A stretch of 13,570 nt of DNA from Acidobacteriaceae bacterium (GCA_031296355.1 JARLFX010000204.1:1-13570); one strand, 5' to 3'. Positions 1 through 6,440 are shown, numbered from the stretch's first letter. Translations and numbers: made by a program. The notes: generated from the sequence alone by a model not told the origin.

Positions 1-351
1 AAGGGCGAGAGCGATGCAGATGCGGCGATCAGTACGCGGCCGGATTTTGCGATTGTGATCTATCCGGCGTATCTGGCGGATGAAGCGCTGACGAAGCTGC
101 GCCCGGAGGCGACGCCCACGGCCAGCACGCCACCGACGTTTCTGGTGCAGGCGGAGGATGACCCCGTCCACGAGGAGAATGCGCTGCTGTACTTCCAGGG
201 ATTGAAGGCGGCGAAGGTGCAGGCGGAGCTGCACCTCTTTGCGCAGGGCGGGCACGGGTACGGCTTGCGTCCGGGGGCGCTGCCAGTGACGCACTGGCCG
301 GAGTTCGCAGCGACGTGGCTGCGGACGATCAAGGCGCTGCCGGGGAAGTAG
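1..351 (+). CDS. Alpha/beta-hydrolase fold protein, C-terminal part (5' end outside window)
   Basis: The reading frame is open from base 1 and ends at TAG 349-351, so about 116 C-terminal residues of a longer protein are visible. The segment LVQAEDDPVHEENALLY carries the acidic residue expected in the catalytic triad (Asp codon about 160-162). GGHGYGLR carries the triad histidine (codon 253-255). This Asp-then-His spacing is typical of the C-terminal third of dienelactone-hydrolase, acetyl-esterase and prolyl-oligopeptidase-like enzymes, often annotated as putative xylanase or esterase. The nucleophile serine lies upstream of the window, so the substrate cannot be inferred; a carbohydrate ester is only a guess from family habits. 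The gene converges on the minus-strand gene ending at 372, with just 20 bases between them and no clear terminator. Confidence 0.8.
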   Translation, partial: KGESDADAAISTRPDFAIVIYPAYLADEALTKLRPEATPTASTPPTFLVQAEDDPVHEENALLYFQGLKAAKVQAELHLFAQGGHGYGLRPGALPVTHWPEFAATWLRTIKALPGK

Positions 352-371
352 GCACTGCGGGGATCAGGGGC

Positions 372-1157
372 TTAGTCGGAGAATCCTACTTCGAGTATGA
401 CCCGTGTAGCGACGGGATGCCCGTCGACTTCTGCTGGTTTGAAACGGTAGGTTAGAGCCGCTGTTGCAGCGGATTCATCCAAACCGTAACCGAGAGGCTT
501 TACCAGCCAGAGGTCAGAAGGATGCCCGGTTTCGGACACCAGGAACGAAACCTCTACGACTCCGTTGACGTGCAGGTGTCTGGCTTCTTCGGTAAAGGGG
601 GCCTCATGTGCATAGATTAAAACGGGTGATTGAGTTTTCTGGAGCTTTAGAGGAGCAGCTGTCGCAGATAATTCGGCGGCCTTGCTCTTGAGATTCCAGG
701 GAAGACTCTCCGATCTTCCTTCTGGAAGGTTTGCGACTGCGGCTTCAACGCCAGAGAAGAAGAGAGTTTCCTGCAAGATCGGAAGGATGATGGAGGGATC
801 TGCGCCGCCCAGATCGATTTCGATAGCCGTATCCGATTTGCCTACCTGCCGCCAGGGGCTGCCAGCATTACCGCTGTCGATGAGCGTTCCGCGGGTGCCA
901 CGAATGATGAGACTACTTTTCTTGAGCTTCACCGAATTAGGGGTAAAGGCGCTGAGCGCGTGTACTGTGATGGGCTGCAGTGTGAGCGAGCTATTTGCCC
1001 ACCTGTAGCGCGTCACCGCATCTGCTGAATAACTGCGCAAGGCAAACGGCTTGCCTTTGATGGCAGACTCAAACGAAGCGAGATCTGTCTGTGCGGCGCA
1101 GAGCGCCGACGCCAGCGGAAACAGAAAAAGAATAATCAGGGGAAACAGCCTGCGCAT
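372..1157 (-). CDS. Exported protein with TonB C-terminal domain (paralogue 1)
   Basis: This is a 261-residue protein. Residues 1-22 (MRRLFPLIILFLFPLASALCAA) form a typical signal peptide. Residues 24-157 form a domain I cannot name, with GKPFALRSYSAD, LQPITVHAL, LPILQETLFFS and LPWN. Residues about 184-259 look like a TonB C-terminal domain (VNGVVEVSFLVSETG, then LGYGLDESAATAAL-YRFKPAEVDGHPV). It lacks the N-terminal membrane anchor and proline-rich stretch of a classical TonB, so it is probably periplasmic or outer-membrane associated rather than a true energy transducer. I chose ATG 1157 because it starts the signal peptide, matches the MRRL start of the paralogue at 1991, and sits 7 bases after a -10-like element (1165-1170). 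A TTG at 1196 would extend the frame by 13 residues, but it abuts the upstream stop codon and would push the signal peptide inwards. The gene lies 39 bases downstream of paralogue 2 in the same orientation. Function unknown. Confidence 0.82.
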   Translation of the reverse strand: MRRLFPLIILFLFPLASALCAAQTDLASFESAIKGKPFALRSYSADAVTRYRWANSSLTLQPITVHALSAFTPNSVKLKKSSLIIRGTRGTLIDSGNAGSPWRQVGKSDTAIEIDLGGADPSIILPILQETLFFSGVEAAVANLPEGRSESLPWNLKSKAAELSATAAPLKLQKTQSPVLIYAHEAPFTEEARHLHVNGVVEVSFLVSETGHPSDLWLVKPLGYGLDESAATAALTYRFKPAEVDGHPVATRVILEVGFSD

Positions 1158-1164
1158 GCCAAGC

Positions 1165-1175
1165 AGTTTAGCAAA
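1165..1175 (-). promoter_or_regulatory. Extended -10-like element of paralogue 1 (possible leaderless start)
   Basis: On the minus strand this reads TTTGCTAAACT, which contains TGC-TAAACT, a fair match to an extended -10 (TGn-TATAAT, with TAAACT matching 4 of 6). TAAACT (1165-1170) ends 7 bases before ATG 1157 and no Shine-Dalgarno sequence intervenes. This suits transcription starting at or next to the start codon. The same 11 bases occur upstream of the paralogue at 1991. No good -35 box is visible. Confidence 0.45.
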
Positions 1176-1196
1176 CCAAGTGAGCTGATGAGGCAA

Positions 1197-1991
1197 TTAC
1201 GGAGTGTGGCGGGCGTCAAAGGCGACTTCGACAGCTACGAGAGCATCCACTGGGTGTCCGTCGAATTGAGCTGGTTCGAAGCGGTATTTGTGCACCGCGG
1301 CTGCCGCGCTCTCATCCATGCCGGCGCCCAATCCTCGCGCAAGCCAGAGTCCGTCTACCGCGCCGGTGGAGGAGACCCGGGTGAGGTAGACAACGGTGCC
1401 GTCTGCAAGCTTCTGTTGCGCCGGGTCAGTGGCAGAGACTGAAGCATGAGCCGCTTCGACCAGCTTGGGCGGAGTGATGTTGGTCAGCATGGAATTCTTT
1501 GCGACGATGGATTGCCCGGACTTCAGCGTGTTATTCCACGGAATCGCCGCGGCGATATCATCCGGAAGATTTTCCAGCGCGGCATCGATGGTGGAGAAGA
1601 ACAACGAGTCCTGCAGGAGGGGCAGAACGGTTTCCAGGTCCGCGCTGGTCACATCGATCTGAATCGTCATTGGGGTCTTGGTGAGCTGTCCCCATTTTTT
1701 CTTCTCATCGCCGCTGGCGATGGTGGCGCGCTCGCCGACGATGAGGAGCTTGCTGTCTTCCATCTGCACAGTCTTCGTGGTGAAGAGGGCGAGCGTGTGG
1801 ATGGCAACCGGCTGAAGAGCCAGCGAGCCGGTGGACCAGACGTAGTGAGCGACAGGGTCAGCAGAGTAGCAGCGGAGGGGCAACGACTTGCCGTGCAAGG
1901 CTGCCTGCAACGCGTGGGCAGTCGTCTGAGCCTGGCAGGTGCCGGCGAGAAGCAGGACTAGGAGAGGAGTAAGAGCGCGAAGACGTCTCAT
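1197..1991 (-). CDS. Exported protein with TonB C-terminal domain (paralogue 2)
   Basis: This is a 264-residue protein with a signal peptide at residues 1-22 (MRRLRALTPLLVLLLAGTCQAQ). Its central domain aligns without large gaps to the neighbour ending at 372: GKSLPLRCYSAD, LQPVAIHTLALFT, LPLLQDSLFFS, ENLP and IPWN. The TonB-like C-terminal domain covers about residues 196-258 and ends LGAGMDESAAAAV-YRFEPAQFDGHPV. The two genes are clearly a tandem duplication that has since diverged. No transmembrane anchor other than the signal peptide and no Pro-rich linker are visible, so a role as the energised TonB is unlikely. TonB-C domains on exported proteins are common in Acidobacteria and their roles are mostly unknown. 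There is no Shine-Dalgarno sequence; an extended -10-like element ends 6 bases before the ATG. Divergent from the gene at 2153. Confidence 0.82.
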   Translation of the reverse strand: MRRLRALTPLLVLLLAGTCQAQTTAHALQAALHGKSLPLRCYSADPVAHYVWSTGSLALQPVAIHTLALFTTKTVQMEDSKLLIVGERATIASGDEKKKWGQLTKTPMTIQIDVTSADLETVLPLLQDSLFFSTIDAALENLPDDIAAAIPWNNTLKSGQSIVAKNSMLTNITPPKLVEAAHASVSATDPAQQKLADGTVVYLTRVSSTGAVDGLWLARGLGAGMDESAAAAVHKYRFEPAQFDGHPVDALVAVEVAFDARHTP

Positions 1992-2152
1992 CTATTGAGT
2001 TTAGCAAATGGGGGTTACTGGCATGGTCCATTGGGAGCATTACATTTTTTTATGATGGCGGCAGGAAATAAGACATAAACAATTCATTCATATGGTGTTA
2101 TATGCGGAACGGAAGAGTGGTTGAGGCGCAATTTTCATAGACTTGCGCTACC
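1992..2152. promoter_or_regulatory. AT-rich divergent intergenic region between TonB-domain genes
   Basis: This spacer of about 160 bases is much richer in A and T than the flanking genes (for example a T7 run at 2046-2052). It must carry the promoters of both divergent genes. Besides the element at 1998-2008, plus-strand candidates are TAGACT (2138-2143, 9 bases before ATG 2153), TACCAT (2149-2154, 7 bases before ATG 2162) and TGT-TATATG (2096-2104). I cannot choose between them. No repeat or operator-like dyad was seen. Confidence 0.5.
1998..2008 (-). promoter_or_regulatory. Extended -10-like element of paralogue 2 (possible leaderless start)
   Basis: The minus strand again reads TTTGCTAAACT, identical to the element at 1165-1175. 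TAAACT (1998-2003) ends 6 bases before ATG 1991. The identity exceeds that of the bases on either side, which suggests a kept promoter element rather than plain duplication residue. No convincing -35 box. Confidence 0.45.
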
Positions 2153-3229
2153 ATGGCTGGCATGATCAGACGCTCGATATGGATCACTGCGCTATTCGCT
2201 ATTGTTCTTTGTTTGCAGTTGCATGGAGAGGATAAGGCTGCCATGCAAGCACGGCTTCAGCGCGCAGAGGCGTTGAGCAGCCTGGATGATGCGGCGCTCA
2301 AGCCCTGGTATCTCAAAGCCAGTTTCCAGCTCTTTGACGCGACCGGAAAACCATCCGAGAAGGGCGTGCTCGAAGAGTGGTGGGCAGGTCCGGCGCTCAG
2401 CAAGATAACCGTAACCAGTCCTTCTTTCACGGGCACGACCGTTGTAAACAGTGAGGGCACCTTCCGTAATGAAGGAAAGGAACGCATGCCGTTTCTACTG
2501 GAGCTTCTGGAACGGCAGATCGTACATCCCATGCCGCAGAGAGGTGAAGTAGAAGGCGCCTCTCTGCAACTGACGCAGCAGACGGTGGGAGGCAATGCGC
2601 TGGATTGCGTTATGCTCTCGCACGCTGTTCGGAATATGCCACATCCGACGCTGGGTACTTTTCCGACGTATTGCATGCGCGCGAAGGACATGCTGCAGGT
2701 GTCGCTTGATTTTGGAAACTTCATGGCGGTGCGCAGTCCTTTTGGGGTGTTTCAACAGCGTGTGATGCCTATCCAGGTGGAGATCACACTGAATGCTATC
2801 GCCACGGTGTCAGCGCATGTTGATGTATTGAAGACGATGCCGCTTACCGCGGCCGATTTCAGAGTGCAGGGCAACATGGCTCGCGTGGATGCCCAGCGTA
2901 CGCATGTGGAATTCGAAGCGATTAGAGCTACACAACTCGCCAATCAACCGATGGCATTGCCATTGGGATTTCGTCCGAACGGACACTCTGAGCCGATCGT
3001 CGTGCGCGTTCTGCTGAGCACTGATGGGCGGGTTCACTCCATACGGCTGGTGTCCACACCTGATCCGATACTGGCTGCGCCTGCCATGATGGCCGTGATG
3101 CGCTGGACATTCGAGCCCTACAGGTTCAAGGAGCAGCCAGCAGAGGTAGAAGTTGAAGTACCGGTGAGCATTATTATGACGCGCGATGTGACGCCGGAGA
3201 TGAAGGCCCATCAGCGAAGTTTGTTTTGA
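2153..3229 (+). CDS. Exported protein with LolA-like N-terminal region and TonB C-terminal domain
   Basis: The protein has 358 residues from ATG 2153, or 355 from ATG 2162 (MIRRSIW...), which matches the M-R-R starts of the two neighbouring paralogues. Both starts keep the signal peptide (hydrophobic ITALFAIVLCLQL, about residues 10-22). Residues about 28-240 form a long domain with LKASFQLFDATGKPSEKG, EEWWAGP and TGTTVVNSEGTFRNEG, of the sort annotated as outer-membrane-lipoprotein-sorting (LolA-like) in acidobacterial proteins. That assignment is from pattern memory only. Residues about 270-341 form a TonB-C-like domain (EPIVVRVLLSTDGRVHSIRLVST, then MRWTFEPYRFKEQPAEVEVEV). It has no Pro-rich linker or true anchor, so it is unlikely to be a classical TonB. 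It is divergent from the tandem pair at 1991, and the three may be co-regulated from the shared spacer. The gene ends 18 bases before a convergent gene. Confidence 0.8.
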   Translation: MAGMIRRSIWITALFAIVLCLQLHGEDKAAMQARLQRAEALSSLDDAALKPWYLKASFQLFDATGKPSEKGVLEEWWAGPALSKITVTSPSFTGTTVVNSEGTFRNEGKERMPFLLELLERQIVHPMPQRGEVEGASLQLTQQTVGGNALDCVMLSHAVRNMPHPTLGTFPTYCMRAKDMLQVSLDFGNFMAVRSPFGVFQQRVMPIQVEITLNAIATVSAHVDVLKTMPLTAADFRVQGNMARVDAQRTHVEFEAIRATQLANQPMALPLGFRPNGHSEPIVVRVLLSTDGRVHSIRLVSTPDPILAAPAMMAVMRWTFEPYRFKEQPAEVEVEVPVSIIMTRDVTPEMKAHQRSLF

Positions 3230-3247
3230 GGTTTGGGGGATATCGGG

Positions 3248-3928
3248 TCACTGTTCGTCGGGGCCGTCGCCATCTTCGATGAGGGCGGAGGTGGCGCCGA
3301 CAATTTCCATATCGATCGCGGGCGCGCCGGTGGGTTGCAGGTGAACGCGGACGGGCTGGCGCTGCCATTGCGCCGCAGCGCATACGGGCTGGGCGTGCTG
3401 CTGCGGGTCCCACTTGCCGATGCTGTGCTGCACAATGACTCGACGTGCGCCGAGCTGGGTGACGACGGCGACGAGCGTTTGTGATTTTGCGGTGGAGTTC
3501 ACGCCGCAGTAGGCAGCGTAATCGCGGAACCAGACGACCTCAGAGACGGCGGGATCGAAGCTGGGCAGATGCAAGGCGGCGATGTGTCCGGTGACGCGAT
3601 CGACGGTGAGCCAGGGGCCGGGCTGCCAGATCCAGTGGGGGGCTTCGCCGGGGAGAGCGTCATTGAGGCGCAGGGCGCGGCGCACGGTGTAGGTGCGGTC
3701 GGTGACGTCGTGGGTGTCGCCGGTGGTCCATTCCTTCTGGCGACCGTCGATGATGAGGGGGCGAATTTTGAGGAGGATGGCGTCTTTGCCCTTCAGCTTT
3801 TTGTCTGCATCGGGCGGCTGGTAGGGTTCGTGGCGCGCGGCGCCGAGGGCGACAGTGTGTGGTTTGGAGGCGGCGGCCAATGGCATGGCGGCGACGAAGA
3901 GCAGAGTTACAAACAGACGAGCCCGCAT
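3248..3928 (-). CDS. Exported protein of unknown function
   Basis: The protein has 226 residues from ATG 3928, which gives a clean signal peptide (MRARLFVTLLFVAAMPLAAA). ATG 3949 (MRDTLSRMRAR...) is an alternative. The frame can be read back to 4063, but that stretch is low-complexity and crosses the REP region, so it is not coding. The mature part is rich in W, R and V and contains KAILLKIRPLIIDGR-like, WIWQPGPWLTVDRVTGHI, WFRDYAAYCGVN and RRVIVQHSIGKWDP segments. I recognise no catalytic motif. Two cysteines, one in YCGVN and one in QPVCAAA, could pair in the periplasm. Convergent with the gene ending at 3229. A GATACT hexamer (minus strand, 3938-3943) lies 9 bases before ATG 3928 and no Shine-Dalgarno sequence is visible, which favours that start. 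Confidence 0.65.
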   Translation of the reverse strand: MRARLFVTLLFVAAMPLAAASKPHTVALGAARHEPYQPPDADKKLKGKDAILLKIRPLIIDGRQKEWTTGDTHDVTDRTYTVRRALRLNDALPGEAPHWIWQPGPWLTVDRVTGHIAALHLPSFDPAVSEVVWFRDYAAYCGVNSTAKSQTLVAVVTQLGARRVIVQHSIGKWDPQQHAQPVCAAAQWQRQPVRVHLQPTGAPAIDMEIVGATSALIEDGDGPDEQ

Positions 3929-4023
3929 GCGCGAAAGAGTATCGCGCATGCAGGACAAGAAGAAGTGATTCGGGTCACGGGTGCTAGGGGAGCCATTCGA
4001 TGCGGACGGCGCGCTTGGTTTTG

Positions 4024-4048
4024 AGGTAGGTGCGGGCTTTAGCCCGCA
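4024..4048. repeat. Outer left REP palindrome
   Basis: 4031-4048 is a perfect 8-base-arm palindrome, TGCGGGCT-TT-AGCCCGCA, preceded by AGGTAGG. All 25 bases recur as an exact inverted copy at 4570-4594. This is the layout of REP sequences that bracket a REP-associated transposase gene. Confidence 0.85.
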
Positions 4049-4067
4049 TACTCCAAAGGCCACGAAG

Positions 4068-4090
4068 CAGGGCTTTAGCCCCTGAGGTAT
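4068..4090. repeat. Inner left REP palindrome
   Basis: The segment 4068-4084 (CAGGGCTTTAGCCCCTG) is an imperfect palindrome followed by AGGTAT. Positions 4070-4090 recur exactly, inverted, at 4527-4547. It shares the GGGCTTTAGCCC core with the outer pair but not its tail, so it is a second variant of the same REP family. It overlaps the last codon and stop codon (4075-4077) of the broken transposase gene. Confidence 0.8.
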
Positions 4091-4513
4091 ACCGGCGGCG
4101 CATCCAATCGCTCAAGAAAATGGGTATGCACATATTCGTAGGTATTCCAGTTTTTACGAGTGGGATTCATGCCGATGTAGGTGCGTTGGTTGACGAAGTC
4201 TTCAGTGTCACGCACGCGGTGTTCGTGGAATCCGCGTTGCCAGATGTCGCCCTTGAAGCTTCCTCGAATAGCGAATGAAAAGCCGCCCTTCAGGCATTTG
4301 GATGCAACGCTCGATGGTTTGTTGCGGCGAAGGGGTGAGCAGGACGTGCAGGTGATCGGGCATGACCACGAAGCCGTGCAGCAAATAACGGCCTTCATCG
4401 CGATAGTGGAAGAGGAGTTCGATCATCTTTTCGGCGTTAGCCGCGCGTTGAAAGATGCGAAGACGGTCGTTGGAGACGGTTGTGACAGCGTACGTTTGAG
4501 GATTGGTGCTCAT
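4075..4513 (-). pseudogene. REP-associated tyrosine transposase (RAYT, IS200/Y1-like), frameshifted
   Basis: The first part runs from ATG 4513 (MSTNPQTYAVTTVSNDRLRIF...) and carries the HUH metal-binding motif in MPDHLHVLLTPS (His54 and His56). After QTIERCIQM (to about 4295) the family sequence continues in another frame: LKGGFSFAIRGSFKGDIWQRGFHEHRVRDTEDFVNQRTYIGMNP, ending at TAA 4075-4077. The tyrosine of YIGMNP is the likely nucleophile. Joining the frames gives about 145 residues, the usual RAYT length, with nothing missing. One extra base near 4291-4295 (plus-strand CAGGCAT) explains the shift. Enzymes of this family nick and join single-stranded REP DNA. The gene is framed by two pairs of inverted REP elements. 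Either a recent pseudogene or a sequencing error. Confidence 0.85.
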
Positions 4514-4526
4514 GCGAGCGGAGTGA

Positions 4527-4547
4527 ATACCTCAGGGGCTAAAGCCC
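4527..4547. repeat. Inner right REP palindrome
   Basis: Exact inverted copy of 4070-4090 (ATACCTCAGGGGCTAAAGCCC-type). It ends 13 bases upstream of the transposase start codon, as expected for the inner REP of a RAYT unit. Confidence 0.8.
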
Positions 4548-4569
4548 GGTTTTGTGCAGGTTCTGAATG

Positions 4570-4594
4570 TGCGGGCTAAAGCCCGCACCTACCT
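4570..4594. repeat. Outer right REP palindrome
   Basis: Palindrome TGCGGGCT-AA-AGCCCGCA (4570-4587) followed by CCTACCT. It is an exact 25-base inverted copy of 4024-4048. Together these mark the outer limits of the REP/RAYT unit, about 571 bases long. Confidence 0.85.
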
Positions 4595-4604
4595 TAGAAG
4601 CAAA

Positions 4605-4652
4605 AGCAAAGACAAAAGCAGAAGCAAGAGCAAAGACAAAAGCAGAAGCAAG
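4605..4652. repeat. Two exact tandem copies of a 24-base purine-rich unit
   Basis: 4605-4628 and 4629-4652 are identical. Each is made of degenerate AGCAAA/AGAAGC hexamer-like steps, and partial units lie to the left from about 4597. On the plus strand it could be read as Ser-Lys-Asp-Arg repeats, but no gene is credible here. It lies between the outer REP and the tyrS stop codon (4655-4657), so it would be in the 3' untranslated part of the tyrS mRNA as a pyrimidine-rich stretch. The copy number is a candidate for variation between strains. Confidence 0.85.
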
Positions 4653-4654
4653 AG

Positions 4655-5935
4655 TTATGTGATCACAGCAATTCTGGCACGCTTTCCTAGCCGCACATTG
4701 ATCCGTGCGGGCCTATTGGGGCAACGCCAGTTCAAATCTTTTTGGATGACTTGATCGATTTTGACAGCTCCTTCGCCTAACTTGCGGGTAGCTTCGCTGG
4801 TTGAAGACGCCAGTCCGAGAGCCACGACTAATTTGGGAATACGGAGGAAAATATCGGCTCTTGGGTTTTCCTGGGCGCGTTCCAGCGCGATTGAGTCTGC
4901 AACTGCGACATCCTCAAGACGAACGGCAACCTCTTCGAGGTCTTCGGCGACGCCGCCTTTCTGGAATTGCAGGGCCCAGTTGGCGTCGGCGCGGTGGGCT
5001 TCTTCCTGGGAATGGAAGTCAGTGACGATGCTGCGCGCGAGCTGCTTCTTTGCTTCCATGGGATGCAGTTTGCCAGAGGCGACATCGGACTTCATCTGAT
5101 CGATCTCGGCGGGGCGCAGGTCGGTGAGGAAGGTCCAGTACTTCCACATCAGCTCGTCGGAGATGGACATGAGCTTGCCGTACATGTCGGCGGGCGGCTC
5201 CTTGATGCCGATGGCGTTGCCGAGGGATTTGGACATCTTCTGCACGCCGTCGAGGCCTTCGAGGATGGGGGTCATCAGGACGATCTGCTCAGGTTGGCCG
5301 CTCTTGCGCTGAAGTTCGCGACCCATGAGCAGGTTGAACTTCTGATCGGTGCCACCGAGCTCTACGTCGGCCTTCAGCATGACGGAGTCGTAGCCCTGGG
5401 CCAGCGGATAGAGAAGCTCGTGAAGGCTGATGTCCTGTTCCGCTTTGAAGCGGGTGGAAAAATCTTTGCGGTCGAGCATCTGCGAAAGCGTGACTTTCGC
5501 GGAGAGTTGGATGAGACCGGCGTAGCCGAGTTGATCGAGCCATTCAGAGTTGTAACGGACTTCGGTCTTTTCGCGGTCCAGAATCTTGAAGACCTGCTCT
5601 TTGTAGGTTTCGGCGTTGGCGTCAATCTCTTCGCGGGTGAGGGGCTTGCGGGTGACATTGCGGCCGGTGGGGTCGCCGATGAGGGCGGTGCTGTCGCCGA
5701 TCAGGAAGATGACGGTGTGGCCCATGTCCTGAAAGTGCTTGAGCTTGCGGATGAGGACGGTGTGGCCGAGGTGGAGATCGGGCGCGGTGGGGTCAAAGCC
5801 GGCCTTCACGCGCATGGGAATGCCTTTGGCGCGCGACTGCTCGAGGCGTTCGCGGAGGGCGGGTAGCGGAATGATCTCGGCAGCACCCTTGGTGAGGTAC
5901 TCCAGTTGCTCTTCTACGGGCTGAAAGGTTTGCAT
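4655..5935 (-). CDS. tyrS: Tyrosyl-tRNA synthetase
   Basis: TyrRS charges tRNA(Tyr) with tyrosine in the cytoplasm. The 426-residue protein has the class I HIGH-type motif as HLGH (residues 55-58, in [19 protein letters not shown]) and the second signature KMSKS (233-237, in [16 protein letters not shown]). A C-terminal S4-like RNA-binding domain covers about residues 366-426 ([18 protein letters not shown]...). The exact KMSKS form places it in the bacterial type 2 group rather than the E. coli-like KFGKT group. Length is normal. I used ATG 5935 ([14 protein letters not shown]). The frame extends upstream to 6133, but the extra 66 residues are Pro/Ser-rich, overlap the DoxX-like gene and cross a hairpin; ATG 5944 would add only WMVS-type residues. 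A TATACT box (5947-5952, minus strand) lies 11 bases before the start with no Shine-Dalgarno sequence. Confidence 0.95.
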   Translation of the reverse strand: MQTFQPVEEQLEYLTKGAAEIIPLPALRERLEQSRAKGIPMRVKAGFDPTAPDLHLGHTVLIRKLKHFQDMGHTVIFLIGDSTALIGDPTGRNVTRKPLTREEIDANAETYKEQVFKILDREKTEVRYNSEWLDQLGYAGLIQLSAKVTLSQMLDRKDFSTRFKAEQDISLHELLYPLAQGYDSVMLKADVELGGTDQKFNLLMGRELQRKSGQPEQIVLMTPILEGLDGVQKMSKSLGNAIGIKEPPADMYGKLMSISDELMWKYWTFLTDLRPAEIDQMKSDVASGKLHPMEAKKQLARSIVTDFHSQEEAHRADANWALQFQKGGVAEDLEEVAVRLEDVAVADSIALERAQENPRADIFLRIPKLVVALGLASSTSEATRKLGEGAVKIDQVIQKDLNWRCPNRPARINVRLGKRARIAVIT

Positions 5936-5946
5936 GGACACCATCC

Positions 5947-5952
5947 AGTATA
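5947..5952 (-). promoter_or_regulatory. -10 box TATACT of tyrS
   Basis: Minus-strand TATACT matches the -10 consensus at 5 of 6 bases. It ends 11 bases before ATG 5935, predicting a leader of only a few bases. It overlaps the ATG at 5944, which argues against that start. The -35 region is unremarkable. Confidence 0.5.
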
Positions 5953-5990
5953 GAAGGCGAGGCGCAAAGTTTGGCGCAAGGAACTTATAG

Positions 5991-6025
5991 CCGCTCCCCT
6001 CGCCTGTCGGGGGCGACGGGAGCGG
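5991..6025. terminator. Hairpin between the DoxX-like gene and tyrS
   Basis: CCGCTCCC (5991-5998) pairs with GGGAGCGG (6018-6025), and the inner TCGCC (6000-6004) pairs with GGCGA (6012-6016), with a single C-C mismatch between. That makes a 13-pair stem around a 7-base loop. It lies after the DoxX-like stop (6054) and before the tyrS -10 box, where a terminator would be useful. No U-tract follows on the minus strand, so it may be a processing or stabilising hairpin, or a REP-like repeat. Confidence 0.45.
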
Positions 6026-6053
6026 TCCGGGGAAGGATGGCGGGGATGCTGGG

Positions 6054-6440
6054 TTAGACGCTGGTTGGGGAGGAGAAGATTCCTGCGAAGTTGGCGCGGT
6101 AGGTCCATACGCAGAAGACGTCAAGCAAGCCAAAGATGATGCCGGGAGCCAGGCCGGGTACGTGGAAGCTCAGGTGATAGGCGAGGATGTTCGCCAGGAT
6201 CGCCGAGAGGATGGTGAGCCCGAGCGGGGTAAAGCGGCCAGAGAGAGCGCAGAGGCCGCCGAAGATCTGGAAGAAGCCGATGAACCAGATGAAGTGCGTC
6301 TGCATGGCGATGGCGCCGAAGAATTGAGCGGGGGCGCCCGAAAGCGGCGGCGCGGGCATGAACTGCAGAAAGACATTCAAACCAAAGACGAAGAATCCAA
6401 GTCCAAGCAATGTGCGGGCAATGATTGCGGCTATTTTCAT
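6054..6440 (-). CDS. DoxX family membrane protein
   Basis: The 128-residue protein is very hydrophobic, with four likely membrane segments: residues about 4-27 ([25 protein letters not shown]), about 41-63 ([23 protein letters not shown]), about 72-90 ([19 protein letters not shown]) and about 97-115 ([16 protein letters not shown]). The opening, [16 protein letters not shown], and the size and four-helix layout fit the DoxX/DoxD family of small inner-membrane proteins, whose biochemical role is mostly unsettled (redox and quinone links have been proposed). A good Shine-Dalgarno AGGAG lies 7-8 bases before ATG 6440, unlike several neighbours. Divergent from the gene at 6509 with 68 bases between. 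A transcript could run on into tyrS, but a hairpin and a promoter-like box lie between them. Confidence 0.8.
   Translation of the reverse strand: MKIAAIIARTLLGLGFFVFGLNVFLQFMPAPPLSGAPAQFFGAIAMQTHFIWFIGFFQIFGGLCALSGRFTPLGLTILSAILANILAYHLSFHVPGLAPGIIFGLLDVFCVWTYRANFAGIFSSPTSV

Noticed and set aside
1158..1196. TTG start at 1196 for the first TonB-domain paralogue
   Set aside because: It would place 13 polar or mixed residues before a signal peptide and ignore ATG 1157, which matches the paralogue's start and has the shared promoter element.
4285..4300. Programmed ribosomal frameshift in the RAYT gene
   Set aside because: No slippery heptamer or nearby stimulatory hairpin is seen on the minus strand at the shift point, and RAYT genes are not known to me to use frameshifting. 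An indel is simpler.
4554..4754. Ser/Lys/Arg/Asp-repeat peptide read from the 24-base tandem repeats on the plus strand
   Set aside because: The frame crosses the REP palindrome and the 3' end of tyrS, has no ribosome-binding site and owes its composition to the repeat.
4967..5866. 299-codon plus-strand frame opposite tyrS
   Set aside because: Low-complexity Gly/Val/Glu-rich shadow of an unmistakable TyrRS gene.
5936..6133. 66-residue N-terminal extension of TyrRS
   Set aside because: Pro/Ser-rich, overlaps the DoxX-like gene and a hairpin, and the usual TyrRS start and a -10 box lie at 5935-5952.
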